DNA of 64,000 bases from Caballeronia sp. M1242 (GTDB lineage Bacteria; Pseudomonadota; Gammaproteobacteria; Burkholderiales; Burkholderiaceae), in contig NZ_CP071130.1 of the NCBI RefSeq assembly GCF_017220215.1, positions 248,001-312,000 on the forward strand, in the 5' to 3' direction. The position numbers and the translations under genes are program-made. Shown here in pieces: positions 8,761-17,678 of this stretch (within the stretch, counting starts at the first letter, position 1; each line of letters starts with the position of its first letter). The notes under the pieces were generated by a model. That model saw only the letters and a list, made by a program, of their open reading frames with translations, searched no databases and was not told the origin of the DNA.

Positions 8761-8940
8761 CTAGAGGCGCGCGTGAGAATACCCACGCGGGACAAGATCG
8801 GCCTGAGGGCTGACTTCCAGTCTTGCCGCCGTCAACTGTCCGATTTGCGACGCCGGCCACCCCGGCACGAGTTCCGCCGGCGCGTACACCACCAGCCGGT
8901 TCGGGCAACGCGCCGCCTCGCACTCTAGCCAGCCGCGCAT
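8761..8940 (-). CDS. Small hypothetical protein
   Basis: A 59-residue protein begins MRGWLECEAARCPNRL and contains AELVPGWP. The start at 8940 has an excellent ribosome-binding site (AAAGGAGG about 8 bases upstream), which argues strongly that this short frame is translated. A GTG one codon earlier is the alternative. Two Cys in the first 14 residues could bind metal or form a disulfide. It is convergent with the DUF6471 double-domain gene. I recognise similar short proteins from Burkholderia genomes but know no function. Confidence 0.6.
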   Translation of the reverse strand: MRGWLECEAARCPNRLVVYAPAELVPGWPASQIGQLTAARLEVSPQADLVPRGYSHARL

Positions 8941-9196
8941 CACTGCGACCTCCTTTGCCGCCGCATTCCATACAATCCGGGCTGCTCATCGCCGGCAGTC
9001 AACATGGTCCACACTGGGCTCGCGATTGATCTCATCGAGGCCACCCGAGACTCGAAGTATGGATCCGACGATCTTGGCTGGGCGGACCTACCGCGAGGCT
9101 TGTTGGATCAGGCGACGCGCCGACGTACCAGCCTGCGGAGGACTGCATCGCGAGACCTGTACCACCGAAGAACTTCTGTGACGGTGCGCGGAAGGT

Positions 9197-9375
9197 CCTC
9201 TCGGCGTGTTTGCTCTTTCGCTGAGAGGGCTACATGGGTTTTCACTTAAATAGAGCAGTTCATTACCGTCTGCCACTCGGGAGACTTTGGCTCTAGTTCG
9301 ACATCGCAGTTGTCAACGAACTTGCTCTGAACATGAGGTTGTGTCAGCAACCATCATCGGCAGACGGCGCGCTCT
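9197..9375 (+). pseudogene. Deletion relic of a DUF6471 double-domain gene
   Basis: The first 50 bp match the hairpin and leader of the 8175 gene (GTCCTCTCG, TGAGAGG, CATGGGT, TTCA). From about 9282 the sequence matches that gene's last 80 bp (GGCTCTA, TCGACATCGC, GTCAACGAA, ending CGGCAGAC against TGCGGATGAC). The roughly 470 bp between these ends in the intact gene are absent. The relic is therefore an internal-deletion copy. Confidence 0.6.
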
Positions 9376-9563
9376 CCTTGCTTTTCTCGCCTACGAAGAT
9401 CTATACTTTGAGGCACACACCGCATAAAGTTTCCCATGCGGTCGGCCGAGCCAACAAGTCAAATTCGAACCGTCTCGCCGCGACATTCGCCGCCCGGTAT
9501 CTCGGGCAGTCGGCACTAAAGCTGAGCACGTGCTCGGTGCCGGCCCTCCTGTCGAGGGCAATC

Positions 9564-9899
9564 ATGCCAATCTGGACTGTTCGCCCTATATCGAGCGAGC
9601 CGTGTATTCGCCTGCTCGAATGGCGAATCTTCCAGATTTTTCCGCAACATACTCGTCACTTTGTTGGTTTGAACGCGAGCGGTCGAACGGGGCGTGTCAG
9701 TTCGGCCATCGAGACTTTTGATTCTGAAGCGTCGCAAGGATCAACCCGGTCCGGGCGAGTCTACACGCTGGTCGGCGAGAGTGGGTATGCCGATGACGCG
9801 CAGTATGTCTGGGAGCGCTGGTGTAGGGCAAACGGCGTCGAGGAATGCATCGACGTGACGGACAAGATGGAATCGTGGGGCGAACATGAGCACCGCTGA
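9564..9899 (+). CDS. Hypothetical protein upstream of a BPSL0761-like gene
   Basis: From the ATG at 9564 (MPIWTVRPI) the product is 111 residues. It contains HFVGLNASGRTGRVSSAIE, SGRVYTLVGESG and a C-terminal YVWERWCRANGV. Burkholderia genomes have many short proteins of this shape that pair with a BPSL0761-type protein; I know no function. It overlaps the next gene by 14 bp, suggesting translational coupling. The frame extends upstream to 9333, but that part lacks the family look and crosses the relic. Confidence 0.65.
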   Translation: MPIWTVRPISSEPCIRLLEWRIFQIFPQHTRHFVGLNASGRTGRVSSAIETFDSEASQGSTRSGRVYTLVGESGYADDAQYVWERWCRANGVEECIDVTDKMESWGEHEHR

Positions 9900-10110
9900 G
9901 CAGAGGACGCGTGCCGTTGTGGGCGCGCGCGACCTGCTGGTAACTCTCGCGGATGGGCGCGGCCCGTATTGCGCGGACCTGGTGCGAACGTTAGCCATGA
10001 CGCTGCTCAGACACTACCCGAGCGAAGCCGACATCGATGTATCCGCGATCGCGCTACCGAGTCTGTGGGCGGAACCGGCGAAGATTGCTAGCCGCAGGGA
10101 GCATCGATGA
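9886..10110 (+). CDS. BPSL0761-family small protein
   Basis: The 74-residue protein begins MSTAEQRTRAVVGARDLL and continues to LLRHYPSEADI and ALPSLW. This is the pattern of the BPSL0761 family of small Burkholderia proteins. Family members typically have the ERTRAV opening and the LRHYP block. No function is established. The start overlaps the preceding gene, and the stop overlaps an ATG at 10107, so a short operon is likely. The frame starting at 10107 does not resemble a known protein and is not annotated here. Confidence 0.7.
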   Translation: MSTAEQRTRAVVGARDLLVTLADGRGPYCADLVRTLAMTLLRHYPSEADIDVSAIALPSLWAEPAKIASRREHR

Positions 10111-10350
10111 GTGAGGGCAGCCAGGGGTGGCGCTGTGGGCTGCGAAGACGCGAGGGTTGGTTTGCGGACCATCTGCCGAGCGATCGCCGAAGTAGGTTTG
10201 CTCATTGCTCAGGGCATAGCGTCCGATCGCTGGTCCTTGGCTGCGGTTCTGGCTGGGTGTCGTACCTCGATTCGTGTGTGGAGGCGTCAACCACACGGCT
10301 GCTCGAAGCTTTGGGAGGGGCATTACCGGTGCGAACGGTAAGGAGTGACG

Positions 10351-10992
10351 ATGCAACGGTCTGCACGCGCGCGAAAGAGAAACCGAGCGCTCGACGACGC
10401 TCGGCTGCAGCTCGCATTTCGCCGCGCCGCCGTGGCGATGATTCTATTTGACCCGATAGCAGCCGAAGCGCTTTTGGACCTTCCGGATGCTGAACTCGGG
10501 CGACGCTTCAAAATCTCTCTCGCGCGAACCATCGGTCGGGCTACGGCGCTGAACTTGGACCTTCGTGCGATCCGCGAGGAAGGCGAGCAACTACGCGGTC
10601 GCGCCAAGCGTAGATCGCAACGCCGGATGTCGCGGGAGGCGGCCCTTGTAGCTGAGGGCAAGTTGTTGCGCGCGGAAATCGTCTGTCAGGCTTTGAGTAT
10701 CTCAGAGAAGAGGCTGAGGAAAGACGTCGCCCGACGTCGTATCTTCGACGTCGATGTTGAGGGCACGCAGTACTATCCCGCGTTCTTTCTGGCAAACGAA
10801 CTGAACCGCAAGCATCTCGCGAAGATCGTGCGGCGACTGGGTGGCTTGGACGGATGGAGCAAGTGGGGCTTCTTCACGGAGCCGAACGGGTCGCTTGCCG
10901 ATTTCACGCCGCTCCAGGCACTGACGCGTGGTGAAGTGACGCAGGTGTTGAGGATCGCCGCAGCCCTCGTAGGACGGTCCCAGAAGCTTTAG
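10351..10992 (+). CDS. Hypothetical basic protein, antitoxin-like C-terminus
   Basis: The start at 10351 is preceded by AAGGAG with a 6-base gap, which favours it over the GTG at 10345. The 213-residue product is very basic in its first half. A predicted helix-turn-helix-like stretch (EIVCQALSISEKRLRKDV) lies near 110-127. The C-terminal block WGFFTEPNGSLADFTPLQAL plus RGEVTQVLRIAAAL recalls the C-terminal layout of Xre/MbcA/ParS-type antitoxins (a W..F.TPN...TPLE.L pattern). No partner toxin with a RES-like signature lies next to it, so this is only a resemblance. It may be a DNA-binding regulator. Confidence 0.6.
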   Translation: MQRSARARKRNRALDDARLQLAFRRAAVAMILFDPIAAEALLDLPDAELGRRFKISLARTIGRATALNLDLRAIREEGEQLRGRAKRRSQRRMSREAALVAEGKLLRAEIVCQALSISEKRLRKDVARRRIFDVDVEGTQYYPAFFLANELNRKHLAKIVRRLGGLDGWSKWGFFTEPNGSLADFTPLQALTRGEVTQVLRIAAALVGRSQKL

Positions 10993-11029
10993 AAGGGTAA
11001 CGTACTGGGTACGCGGAAAGCGTGAAACC

Positions 11030-11416
11030 ATGAGAGAGCTTTGGGCGTTCGCTTTGAGGTATCCAGCGCTGCTGATCGTCCCCGCGATTGGATTCGTTCT
11101 CAGCTTGGTGGTATTGCGCATCAAAACGAGGTACGTGAACGAAGGTGTCTTGTTTGGGCGCTCCCGCGGATCGCCGCCGGAAGGTCAAGGCTCGGATACC
11201 GTCGAAGAGGAGGATACGCGTGCTGAAAATCATATCGACCTGACGGTCGCGCTTCGAAAAATCCACGAATTGGCGTTGGCGGACGGGGACTTGAGATATG
11301 CCTACTGGCACGAGATTGGGCAGCTCTTGCAGAGGGCGAATCGCATGCAGGCGGAAATCGATTCGCTGAGCGAGGAGTTGGAACGGTGCCGCGCGATGCT
11401 TTCACGAGCGAAGTGA
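11030..11416 (+). CDS. Hypothetical single-pass membrane protein
   Basis: The product is 128 residues. One hydrophobic segment at about 12-33 (LLIVPAIGFVLSLVVLRI) is a likely membrane anchor. The C-terminal third (REL-type heptads, MQAEIDSLSEELERCRAML) is a coiled coil that would lie in the cytoplasm or periplasm. It follows the 10351 gene by 37 bp on the same strand. I do not recognise the family. Confidence 0.6.
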   Translation: MRELWAFALRYPALLIVPAIGFVLSLVVLRIKTRYVNEGVLFGRSRGSPPEGQGSDTVEEEDTRAENHIDLTVALRKIHELALADGDLRYAYWHEIGQLLQRANRMQAEIDSLSEELERCRAMLSRAK

Positions 11417-11626
11417 GTAAGCTGCCAGGCGTTGGCAGGTGCGCGGCGGAAAACTGAGGGTGACGTCGACAGCTCGGCGATCGGCTGTGGGCGGCGTCGG
11501 TGACGGATGTACGCTCGACTGCAATCCCTGGTTGCCCGTGTATGTAATAACCCAAATCGCGTCTGTCGATTTAGGGCAACACGTGGTGCACGTTTGGCAT
11601 TCCGGGGACGTAAGTCCGCACCGGGG

Positions 11627-11635
11627 TTATCCACA
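11627..11635. other. DnaA-box-like sequence
   Basis: TTATCCACA matches the DnaA consensus exactly and is followed 10 bases later by TTGATAAC. A single perfect box in a GC-rich genome can arise by chance. No cluster of boxes, AT-rich unwinding region or rep gene is present, so this is not called an origin. Confidence 0.3.
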
Positions 11636-11968
11636 GAATTTGTTGATAACGCTGGGGACAACGGGGCGAAGAACCGTCGCCAGGCCAAGTGCGGTCGGTA
11701 GGACCCACATGCACCTTGCGCTGTCAGCGTCCGCCGTCCCAAGCCTCTTGGTCCTCGATTGTCCTTGGCACCGCCGCGAGTGCGATGCTTATCACGAGCA
11801 GGCTGAAGATAATCGACCGAATCCCGCGTCATAGCCCGTCCATAAGATCGATTCCAGCGGACGAATGGACCTAGAATTTGTCGCCGTTGGCGTAAAAGCT
11901 GAACTATCGCTCCAAGCGGCGACCGCTTCACAGCTTCGTCTATGAGAACTTCCACCACGACCAACGCT

Positions 11969-11999
11969 GCCCGCAGCGACGTCGAGAGACGCTGCGGGC
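11969..11999. terminator. Strong hairpin between convergent operons
   Basis: GCCCGCAGCG and CGCTGCGGGC form a perfect 10-bp stem with an 11-nt loop. It lies between the plus-strand gene ending at 11416 and the minus-strand operon ending at 12078. There is no clear T-run, so bidirectional termination is inferred from position and stem strength. Confidence 0.4.
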
Positions 12000-12077
12000 T
12001 AGCCTTCGCTGGTAACGAGAGCAGCAGGGCCGCGGCGCAAGGTCTCTCCGATATGCAAATGCCTCGAAGACGAGGCC

Positions 12078-13127
12078 TCAATCGGCAAAGCACGTGCTCC
12101 ATCCTGCCGCAGGGCCGCCGGAATATGCGACTCCGTCCACCCTAAGACCGCGATCGTCGAGTAGGGAGAGAATACCGCCAGCGTCGGTAATGAGGTCATC
12201 TGTCAGAACGACTGCGAGTGGCTGGCCCGGTTCAATAGTTGTAGCGGGAAGGGGGAACGAGCTTGTCGGTGTCGTGACTGACCAGCCGGAAACATCCAAC
12301 GGTTTGGAGGACATGTTTGCGACGACCAGCTTTCCTGTGCCATCCGCAAGCCGATTGAGCGAAGTGAGCTCAGCCTTAGGCGGGGGCGCCGGCATAGGAT
12401 TGCCGAGACCGCCGCCAGCGAAATCGTAACGCGGCGCCTCGAACCCGGTGCTCGCATCTACCTGCTGCCCGTGCGAATCTGTCTGCCACGACTGAGTCTG
12501 GAAAGCAAGGAAGATTGCCGTGACACGATCGGTGTTCGTGCTCAAGAGGAAAATTGCGCCGTCGTGCCACGGTCCATTTTCATGGAGTCGCTCGTCGATG
12601 TCGGGCGGATCGCCTTGTGCCATGTGCGTGTTGTCGATACCAAATCGTGGCGTCTCACCGAAGACAGCATCGGTCTGGTGTGGCGAGGTGCGAAACTGGC
12701 TTCCGAATATGACAATATCGTCGTTTTGTTCGCGCGCGAGAGTAAGCAACCCCGAAAGACGGTGGACCAGATCGTCACCGCCCTGACTCTGACTCGGCAG
12801 CACCCGCATCTTGCGTGGATCGAACAAGTTTCCCTTGATATAGTCCAGCGCACCGGCGTCGTAGCTGGTGGTCTGGTTTTGAAGGCCTGGCTCCAGCTCG
12901 CGAATACGGTTGAGCACTGGATTTCGGTAATCTTCGTCGATGAAAAAGTCGAGATACGTTTCAGCAACGGGAGAACCGGGTGCGTCCTTGGACGACTGCA
13001 CGTTGACCGTTGCGAAAAACGAGTCCGGGCCTGCGTCGACGAGCATCCACAGATGAGGGTTACCCGACGGTGTTGGCTTGAAGCGATCAATCTTTCCCTT
13101 CAGGTAACTATAAGCGATATGTCCCAT
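12078..13127 (-). CDS. DUF2278 protein with C-terminal lamin-tail-like domain
   Basis: The 349-residue protein opens IAYSYLKGKIDRFKP and contains ESK-type and PHLWMLVDAG blocks typical of DUF2278 (YukJ-like) proteins. This region ends with HNGPWHDGAIFLLS-like text near 190-210, covering roughly residues 1-225. Residues 255-349 form a beta-rich module (GKLVVANMSSKPLDVSGW, then GGILSLLDDRGLRVDGVAY). That pattern resembles lamin-tail domains, which often accompany nuclease or phosphoesterase domains on surface or secreted proteins. No signal peptide is seen. It is last in a three-gene operon with a histidine phosphatase and a phospholipase D. Function unknown. Confidence 0.7.
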   Translation of the reverse strand: MGHIAYSYLKGKIDRFKPTPSGNPHLWMLVDAGPDSFFATVNVQSSKDAPGSPVAETYLDFFIDEDYRNPVLNRIRELEPGLQNQTTSYDAGALDYIKGNLFDPRKMRVLPSQSQGGDDLVHRLSGLLTLAREQNDDIVIFGSQFRTSPHQTDAVFGETPRFGIDNTHMAQGDPPDIDERLHENGPWHDGAIFLLSTNTDRVTAIFLAFQTQSWQTDSHGQQVDASTGFEAPRYDFAGGGLGNPMPAPPPKAELTSLNRLADGTGKLVVANMSSKPLDVSGWSVTTPTSSFPLPATTIEPGQPLAVVLTDDLITDAGGILSLLDDRGLRVDGVAYSGGPAAGWSTCFAD

Positions 13128-13160
13128 TTCAAAGCTCCGTTGTGAGCCGCGACGTTTTGG

Positions 13161-13715
13161 TCAGCTGAAGTGCGTTGGCAGGTCTCCCGCCAGCAGAAGC
13201 TGCGGTACCTGAGTGAGACGCCAGGTCTCGCCGGTCCGATCGAAAACCCAGACCATGTCGAATCGATTGTCTGGCCAGTCCGGCACCGGCTCCTCCCTCG
13301 AGAGGAGCGATCGTGCGATTGACGGGATGCGCTTGTGCTCCCATGCGATAAGCACCGGACCATCCGTCGCTGTGACCTTCTGGACCAAGCTCTCAATATC
13401 GTCTTTTCCGACCGAGTCGTCGATGGAAATAGACGGGTCGAGATGCTGGGCAAGCGGTTCGATGGTCTCGTAGGGGCGCTTGCTATCGTCGTCTGACGCA
13501 GCATCGTAGAAGGCCGCGAAGAGATGTTCCGGGCGCGCGAGAGGCGCTTGTGGCTCGCCTCCGTCGCCCGGCGCGAAGAACTGGACGAGTGCGCCGGCGC
13601 GCTGCCAGCCCTGCGGCGTCAGTGATTTGTTGTCGTGCTGCCCGTTCGCGTCAACGCCGGCCGTCACATGGTTCGGCTTCTCCGCGTGGCGGATGATCAT
13701 TATCTTCTCAGTCAT
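13161..13715 (-). CDS. Histidine phosphatase superfamily protein
   Basis: This 184-residue protein begins MTEKIMIIRHAEKP. RHAEK holds the phosphate-accepting His (H10) and Arg of the phosphoglycerate-mutase-like superfamily. LTPQGWQRAGALV follows, as in SixA/GpmB-type enzymes. A second conserved His is probably in LIAWEHKRI near residue 130. Substrate cannot be told from sequence. It lies between the phospholipase D gene (33 bp gap) and the DUF2278 gene (33 bp gap), all on one strand, so the three products probably act together. Confidence 0.78.
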   Translation of the reverse strand: MTEKIMIIRHAEKPNHVTAGVDANGQHDNKSLTPQGWQRAGALVQFFAPGDGGEPQAPLARPEHLFAAFYDAASDDDSKRPYETIEPLAQHLDPSISIDDSVGKDDIESLVQKVTATDGPVLIAWEHKRIPSIARSLLSREEPVPDWPDNRFDMVWVFDRTGETWRLTQVPQLLLAGDLPTHFS

Positions 13716-13748
13716 TTTGCGTAGCCTCGATGGATTAGCGCGCCAAGG

Positions 13749-15524
13749 TTACCGGTTAAAAAGCAGTCGTTCTGTCTGCCGTATGTTGCCGTCTTCGTAG
13801 TAGGGCGCGTACCACTTGTCCTTGTCCTGTTTCAGGGAGAGTGGCTTCGGTGCCGCGCCGTCCGACTCCTCCCGTTTTAGCGCTGCTGCGAACGCATAGT
13901 GGTCGACAAGGCGCAGACCTTCGATCGCAAAAACCGTCGCAATGGCTCGGTCGTATATCGCGAACAGATTGTCACCATTGAGTTGTTCGCCGCCATCGGC
14001 GAGATTGGACGATCCACCGAATACCACGGGCTTAGTGCCGTTGAAATCCACAACAACGAACTTGTGATGAACTACGTGCGCTGCTGCACCGTGCACTTCG
14101 AGTTCGGTGTTGAACGGTGGGGGGAACTTTTCTGGGTTTTCCTTTGAATACACCAGTTCGCCCGCAAGTGTTCTGGGGCTGTACACCGTCGTCCCGTTGA
14201 TTGTGTTGTCGCTTTCATCAACATCGTCAGAGATGCCATAAGAAAACACCTTGGGGTTTTCGTGGATCTTTCGTAAAGCTTCCAAAACGTTACCCTTCCC
14301 GCTCAATTCCATCACTGCAAAGATCACTGAGCTTTCGGCGTGGCTCACGGCATCGAGGAGAGTATTGAGTGAAAAGGTTGGCTCCTTGTGAGGAGCGAAC
14401 GATAGCTTCAAAGCCGGCAAACCGACTTCTGCGACGTCGTACTCATGCTGCGAAATGTCGTCTTGCTCGAACGCCGGCCGGTGCAAATCTGCGTCGAAGG
14501 CAGCTTGGAACGCCGTACCGTATTTTTCTGCGACAGCTTCGTTGTCGAAGACGACGACATGATTAGCGTTGACGTAAAGGCCGGTGATCGAGAAGTTAGT
14601 CGATCCCGTTAGAACGCGCACGGCTTTTCGGCTCTCATCGCGTTTGATCAATACCTTGTTATGTTGGAACCGACCAAAATGTCCTCGTTTGAAGTTGCCT
14701 TCTTGTTCCGCAGCCGCGGCGCTCTTGATAGCAGCGTATGCCTGGCCAGCTGACGTATCGTCTCCGTGCTGTTTAGGATCGTTGTCTGAAAGGAGACGCA
14801 GCCGTCCCGCCTTTGCCATTAATTCAAGAGCCGTGATGAGGTCGGGCTCGTTCAAGTCATAGACCATTGCATCCAGCGTACAGGTCGTATCGGCGTGGCA
14901 GTCGTTCAGGAAATCGATGATCGCCTGGCGGCCGTGACCGCCAAGCCAGGTCCACTCTTCCTTGAACGGCGTCGTCAAAAAATTCCAGCCGCCTTCGTTT
15001 TTCTTCGGTTGGAAAGGTGCGTTGTGAAATTTATCGGCGTATGCCTGTGACGAAAGATATCCTCGGGTGAACGCGATTTCGATTTGGCCATCCTTGAAGG
15101 GGCCAACGTCAATTTCGAGGTCGACGCGCTGGTCGTCTATGAGATCGGTGGTTCCTTCGTCCTTGAAGCGCTTCACTACAACTTCGTAGCGGAACCTTCC
15201 GGAAGACCCGTCAGGTGGAAAATCGACCCACCAGAATTTCTGAAACGGTGCCTTGTCGGACGAAAAAAACTTTCCTTCCTTCGAAAGGTGCGGGTCTGGG
15301 TATGCCCCTTCGAAGTTCAGACGGTTTCCGAGCCAGGTCCAATTAACGGTTGATGCGGGCGTTCTTCGAATTGCGAACCCAGCTAGCTGATCGGTAAGAT
15401 GGTCGGCAAGACTGAACGCCAGCAAGACACACCGGTCGCCCATATAAGCCTTAACCGTCAATCCTTGAGCGGACGCTGCTGCATTGAAAACTTGTGTCAT
15501 CACGCCTCCTTCTTGGTTGGTCAC
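13749..15524 (-). CDS. Phospholipase D-like protein with two HKD motifs
   Basis: This 591-residue protein has two HxK(x4)D active-site motifs. HNKVLIKRD lies near residue 285, followed by GSTNFS. HHKFVVVDF lies near 486, followed by GGSSNLADGG. The spacing is typical of two-domain PLD enzymes, which hydrolyse phosphodiester bonds in lipids or nucleic acids through a phospho-histidine. The N-terminal 200 residues are beta-rich and unassigned. No signal peptide is present, so it is probably cytoplasmic. It is the first gene of a three-gene operon. PLD nucleases and lipases occur in several phage-defence systems, but no such role is proven here. Confidence 0.8.
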   Translation of the reverse strand: MTNQEGGVMTQVFNAAASAQGLTVKAYMGDRCVLLAFSLADHLTDQLAGFAIRRTPASTVNWTWLGNRLNFEGAYPDPHLSKEGKFFSSDKAPFQKFWWVDFPPDGSSGRFRYEVVVKRFKDEGTTDLIDDQRVDLEIDVGPFKDGQIEIAFTRGYLSSQAYADKFHNAPFQPKKNEGGWNFLTTPFKEEWTWLGGHGRQAIIDFLNDCHADTTCTLDAMVYDLNEPDLITALELMAKAGRLRLLSDNDPKQHGDDTSAGQAYAAIKSAAAAEQEGNFKRGHFGRFQHNKVLIKRDESRKAVRVLTGSTNFSITGLYVNANHVVVFDNEAVAEKYGTAFQAAFDADLHRPAFEQDDISQHEYDVAEVGLPALKLSFAPHKEPTFSLNTLLDAVSHAESSVIFAVMELSGKGNVLEALRKIHENPKVFSYGISDDVDESDNTINGTTVYSPRTLAGELVYSKENPEKFPPPFNTELEVHGAAAHVVHHKFVVVDFNGTKPVVFGGSSNLADGGEQLNGDNLFAIYDRAIATVFAIEGLRLVDHYAFAAALKREESDGAAPKPLSLKQDKDKWYAPYYEDGNIRQTERLLFNR

Positions 15525-16259
15525 AACTGCGGATGCGCTGCGGAGATGCCCGCTAACCGCTGTCAGCTTGCCTTGCTTTCTTGCGCGGGCATGCGACGAC
15601 GATCGCGAGATAGCAGAAAGAATAGTGCGTGGAAGAATCGGCGAAGGTGACGTTTTAGTGTCAGAGCGCTATGGAATAGCTTTCAGGCCGTTGCCAAGAC
15701 AGGATCAGGGCATAAACTTGTAACGGCATCTCAGTTAGCGCGCATAACTCCGAGGCTGCCGACTTGTCGCTTGGGCAAGCGCCCATTCGCCTGCGGACGC
15801 GCTTCGTTGCCTTGGTCGTATCTCGCGTAAATGACGGTTCTCTGGATGCACTAAAAAGCACGGCGAGCGGGACTTCTCGCGTTGTGGGCACATATATTTT
15901 CGTTTTGCAGATCCGCAGCCACGTGCAGCGCATACAGGCGCCGTGGAACCGCACGCCGACAAGATGCGCTCCGTTGTTTGCCCGAAGTGCGGCAGACATG
16001 CTTCCAACGCCGTGTCCGACGAACGGGATATTCGCGCTGCGCGTCGAACGAACGATCGAATGGTGATGGGAAGTAAAGGAAACCCTTCTTTACCCTCTGA
16101 GGCCGGACCTAGTCGCAATCAAATGCTATTTTTCATATGGTTCGGCAACTTGTCTCGCGTAGCGCCGCCTTCTATATTGGGTAGGACCCGGATGATTCGC
16201 GCGTAACACCTGGCGGTCGCGCCACCGTTATGTCGCCCCGCAACCGGGAAGGAGACAGC
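15525..16259. other. Intergenic region
   Basis: No gene is called in this 735-bp gap between divergent operons. A short plus-strand frame at 15967-16206 contains CPKCGR, but it has no good ribosome-binding site and no recognised relatives. The two flanking operons presumably have their promoters here. Confidence 0.45.
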
Positions 16260-17678
16260 ATGCCACAATATGTAGGCAAGCTATTGCATTACATGAAACG
16301 CATTGCAAGACCTCTTCTTTCAATCGTAATAATTTTTGTCTTCCTCTTTGCTCTTCAACATTGGATCGAATCTACGACGTTCGGACAACGCATTGGTGCC
16401 ATCACTTTCGCTTCGCTTCAAGACTTGCTTCCCAACTTTGTGCCCGGCGAACGCTTACCTGTCGTAGTGGTTGATATCTGGCCTATCAAGGGTGGGAAAG
16501 ACATTGGCAGCACCACCGACCGAAAGGCGCTGAGAGAGTTAATTGGTGCTATTGCAGCGGCTCATCCCCGGGCAATCGGAGTCGACATAGATTTTTCACC
16601 AAACACCGACGGTCCGGCAGACGATCAAGACCAAGGTTTCTTCGACTACTGCAAATCATTTGGAGAGAAAAACCCACCTGTTCCGATCTATCTCGGGGTT
16701 TACCGCGCTCGCGACGATGGTAAAGACGCCTGGCTAGGAGGGCAGATCAATGCACCACTGGCTGCAGACGTCCAGATTAAGATCGGATCGGACGCAGATA
16801 ACGATATTGAATCTTCAAGGGACGGTATAACCAATCGCATGGCGACGTGGTACCTTCCTCGCGACAAGCCTAAACTGACTCCGCTGCCCACAATGAGCTT
16901 CGCTTTGGCGAACTCCTATATGCTCGCGTCGAGCAACAAATCGTGGCCTGCGCCGCCTCTGCTGCTCGGCGTAATCCCGATCGAGGCCGTTCTAGAGCAC
17001 ACTTCACTCAAGCCGAATGATGTCAAGGAAAACGATCGAGGCTATCTGCTCAATTTCAGTAAGATCCGGCAGTTGCATCACGAGACGCTGCTAACAACAA
17101 GTGCTCAGTCGGCGACGGAGTTTGCTCCCTACTTGACTGGGAAGGTTGTAATCTTGGGAGATGCAGCCCATGCACAGGATCATTTCACTCCGCCCGTAGG
17201 TCCCAGCAGTCCTGGAGTTTATGCGCACGCTCTCGGCGCATACACATTATTGGCCGAACCCGTCTACGAGTTGAAGCCACTTGCTCGTGTCGCGCTCGAC
17301 TTCATTTTCACGATACCTCTTTTCTGGATGGTTTTAAGACGCGCAGGGAAACGCTCCGGCCCAACAGAGAACGCTCATGGAGTAGACGGAGGCGAATATA
17401 GGATGTCGCTACTGTGTGCAGTGAGCGTGTCAGTTCTGGGCATCATATTGATGAAGACGCTGCACATTATGTGGCTAGATTTTATGCTTGTTGCGCTGGC
17501 CCAGCTTCTGCATCCGCACGTCCAGCTGTGGATCGACGATCGTCACCGAAGAAGGACTGCTTATAGTCCAACGCCAAGCGAAATCGATATGTTGAAAAAA
17601 CTGCGGACCGGAGCGCCGGATCCGAATTCCTGCCCTTTGTGCGGTTCGAAGGTTTCAGCAAGGGAGAACGCGCCATGA
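16260..17678 (+). CDS. CHASE2-domain membrane sensor
   Basis: The start at 16260 has AAGGAG about 7 bases upstream and is preferred to the ATG at 16230. A membrane segment at about 16-36 (LLSIVIIFVFLFALQHW) is followed by an extracytoplasmic CHASE2 sensory domain to about residue 345. Its marks are VVVVDI, AIGVDIDFSP, VVILGDA and the GPSSPGVYAHA segment. Two or three membrane helices follow (ALDFIFTIPLFWMVL; the ILMKTL and LDFMLVALAQLL region). The short tail ends with CPLCG. CHASE2 proteins usually carry a cyclase, kinase or other output domain; none is present here. It overlaps the next gene by ATGA. Confidence 0.82.
   Translation: MPQYVGKLLHYMKRIARPLLSIVIIFVFLFALQHWIESTTFGQRIGAITFASLQDLLPNFVPGERLPVVVVDIWPIKGGKDIGSTTDRKALRELIGAIAAAHPRAIGVDIDFSPNTDGPADDQDQGFFDYCKSFGEKNPPVPIYLGVYRARDDGKDAWLGGQINAPLAADVQIKIGSDADNDIESSRDGITNRMATWYLPRDKPKLTPLPTMSFALANSYMLASSNKSWPAPPLLLGVIPIEAVLEHTSLKPNDVKENDRGYLLNFSKIRQLHHETLLTTSAQSATEFAPYLTGKVVILGDAAHAQDHFTPPVGPSSPGVYAHALGAYTLLAEPVYELKPLARVALDFIFTIPLFWMVLRRAGKRSGPTENAHGVDGGEYRMSLLCAVSVSVLGIILMKTLHIMWLDFMLVALAQLLHPHVQLWIDDRHRRRTAYSPTPSEIDMLKKLRTGAPDPNSCPLCGSKVSARENAP

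Larger units (their letters stand above)
11417..12077. other. Intergenic region between convergent genes
   Basis: No convincing gene is visible. The stretch holds a DnaA-box-like site, a short GGACGTAAGTCC palindrome near 11607, and a strong hairpin near its right end. Open frames on both strands here lack recognisable features. Confidence 0.5.

Noticed and set aside
10107..10350. Third gene after the BPSL0761-like gene
   Set aside because: ATGA overlap is suggestive, but the product looks random and runs into the next gene in another frame.
11627..11660. Possible replication origin or plasmid remnant
   Set aside because: Only one perfect DnaA box and a weaker TTGATAAC are present, with no rep gene, iterons or AT-rich region.
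11302..12102. 266-codon minus-strand open frame
   Set aside because: Arg-rich, no ribosome-binding site, crosses a strong hairpin and overlaps the end of the 11030 gene.
15943..16206. Small zinc-ribbon gene (CPKCGR)
   Set aside because: One CxxC pair without a partner, no good ribosome-binding site, and an overlapping open frame on the other strand.
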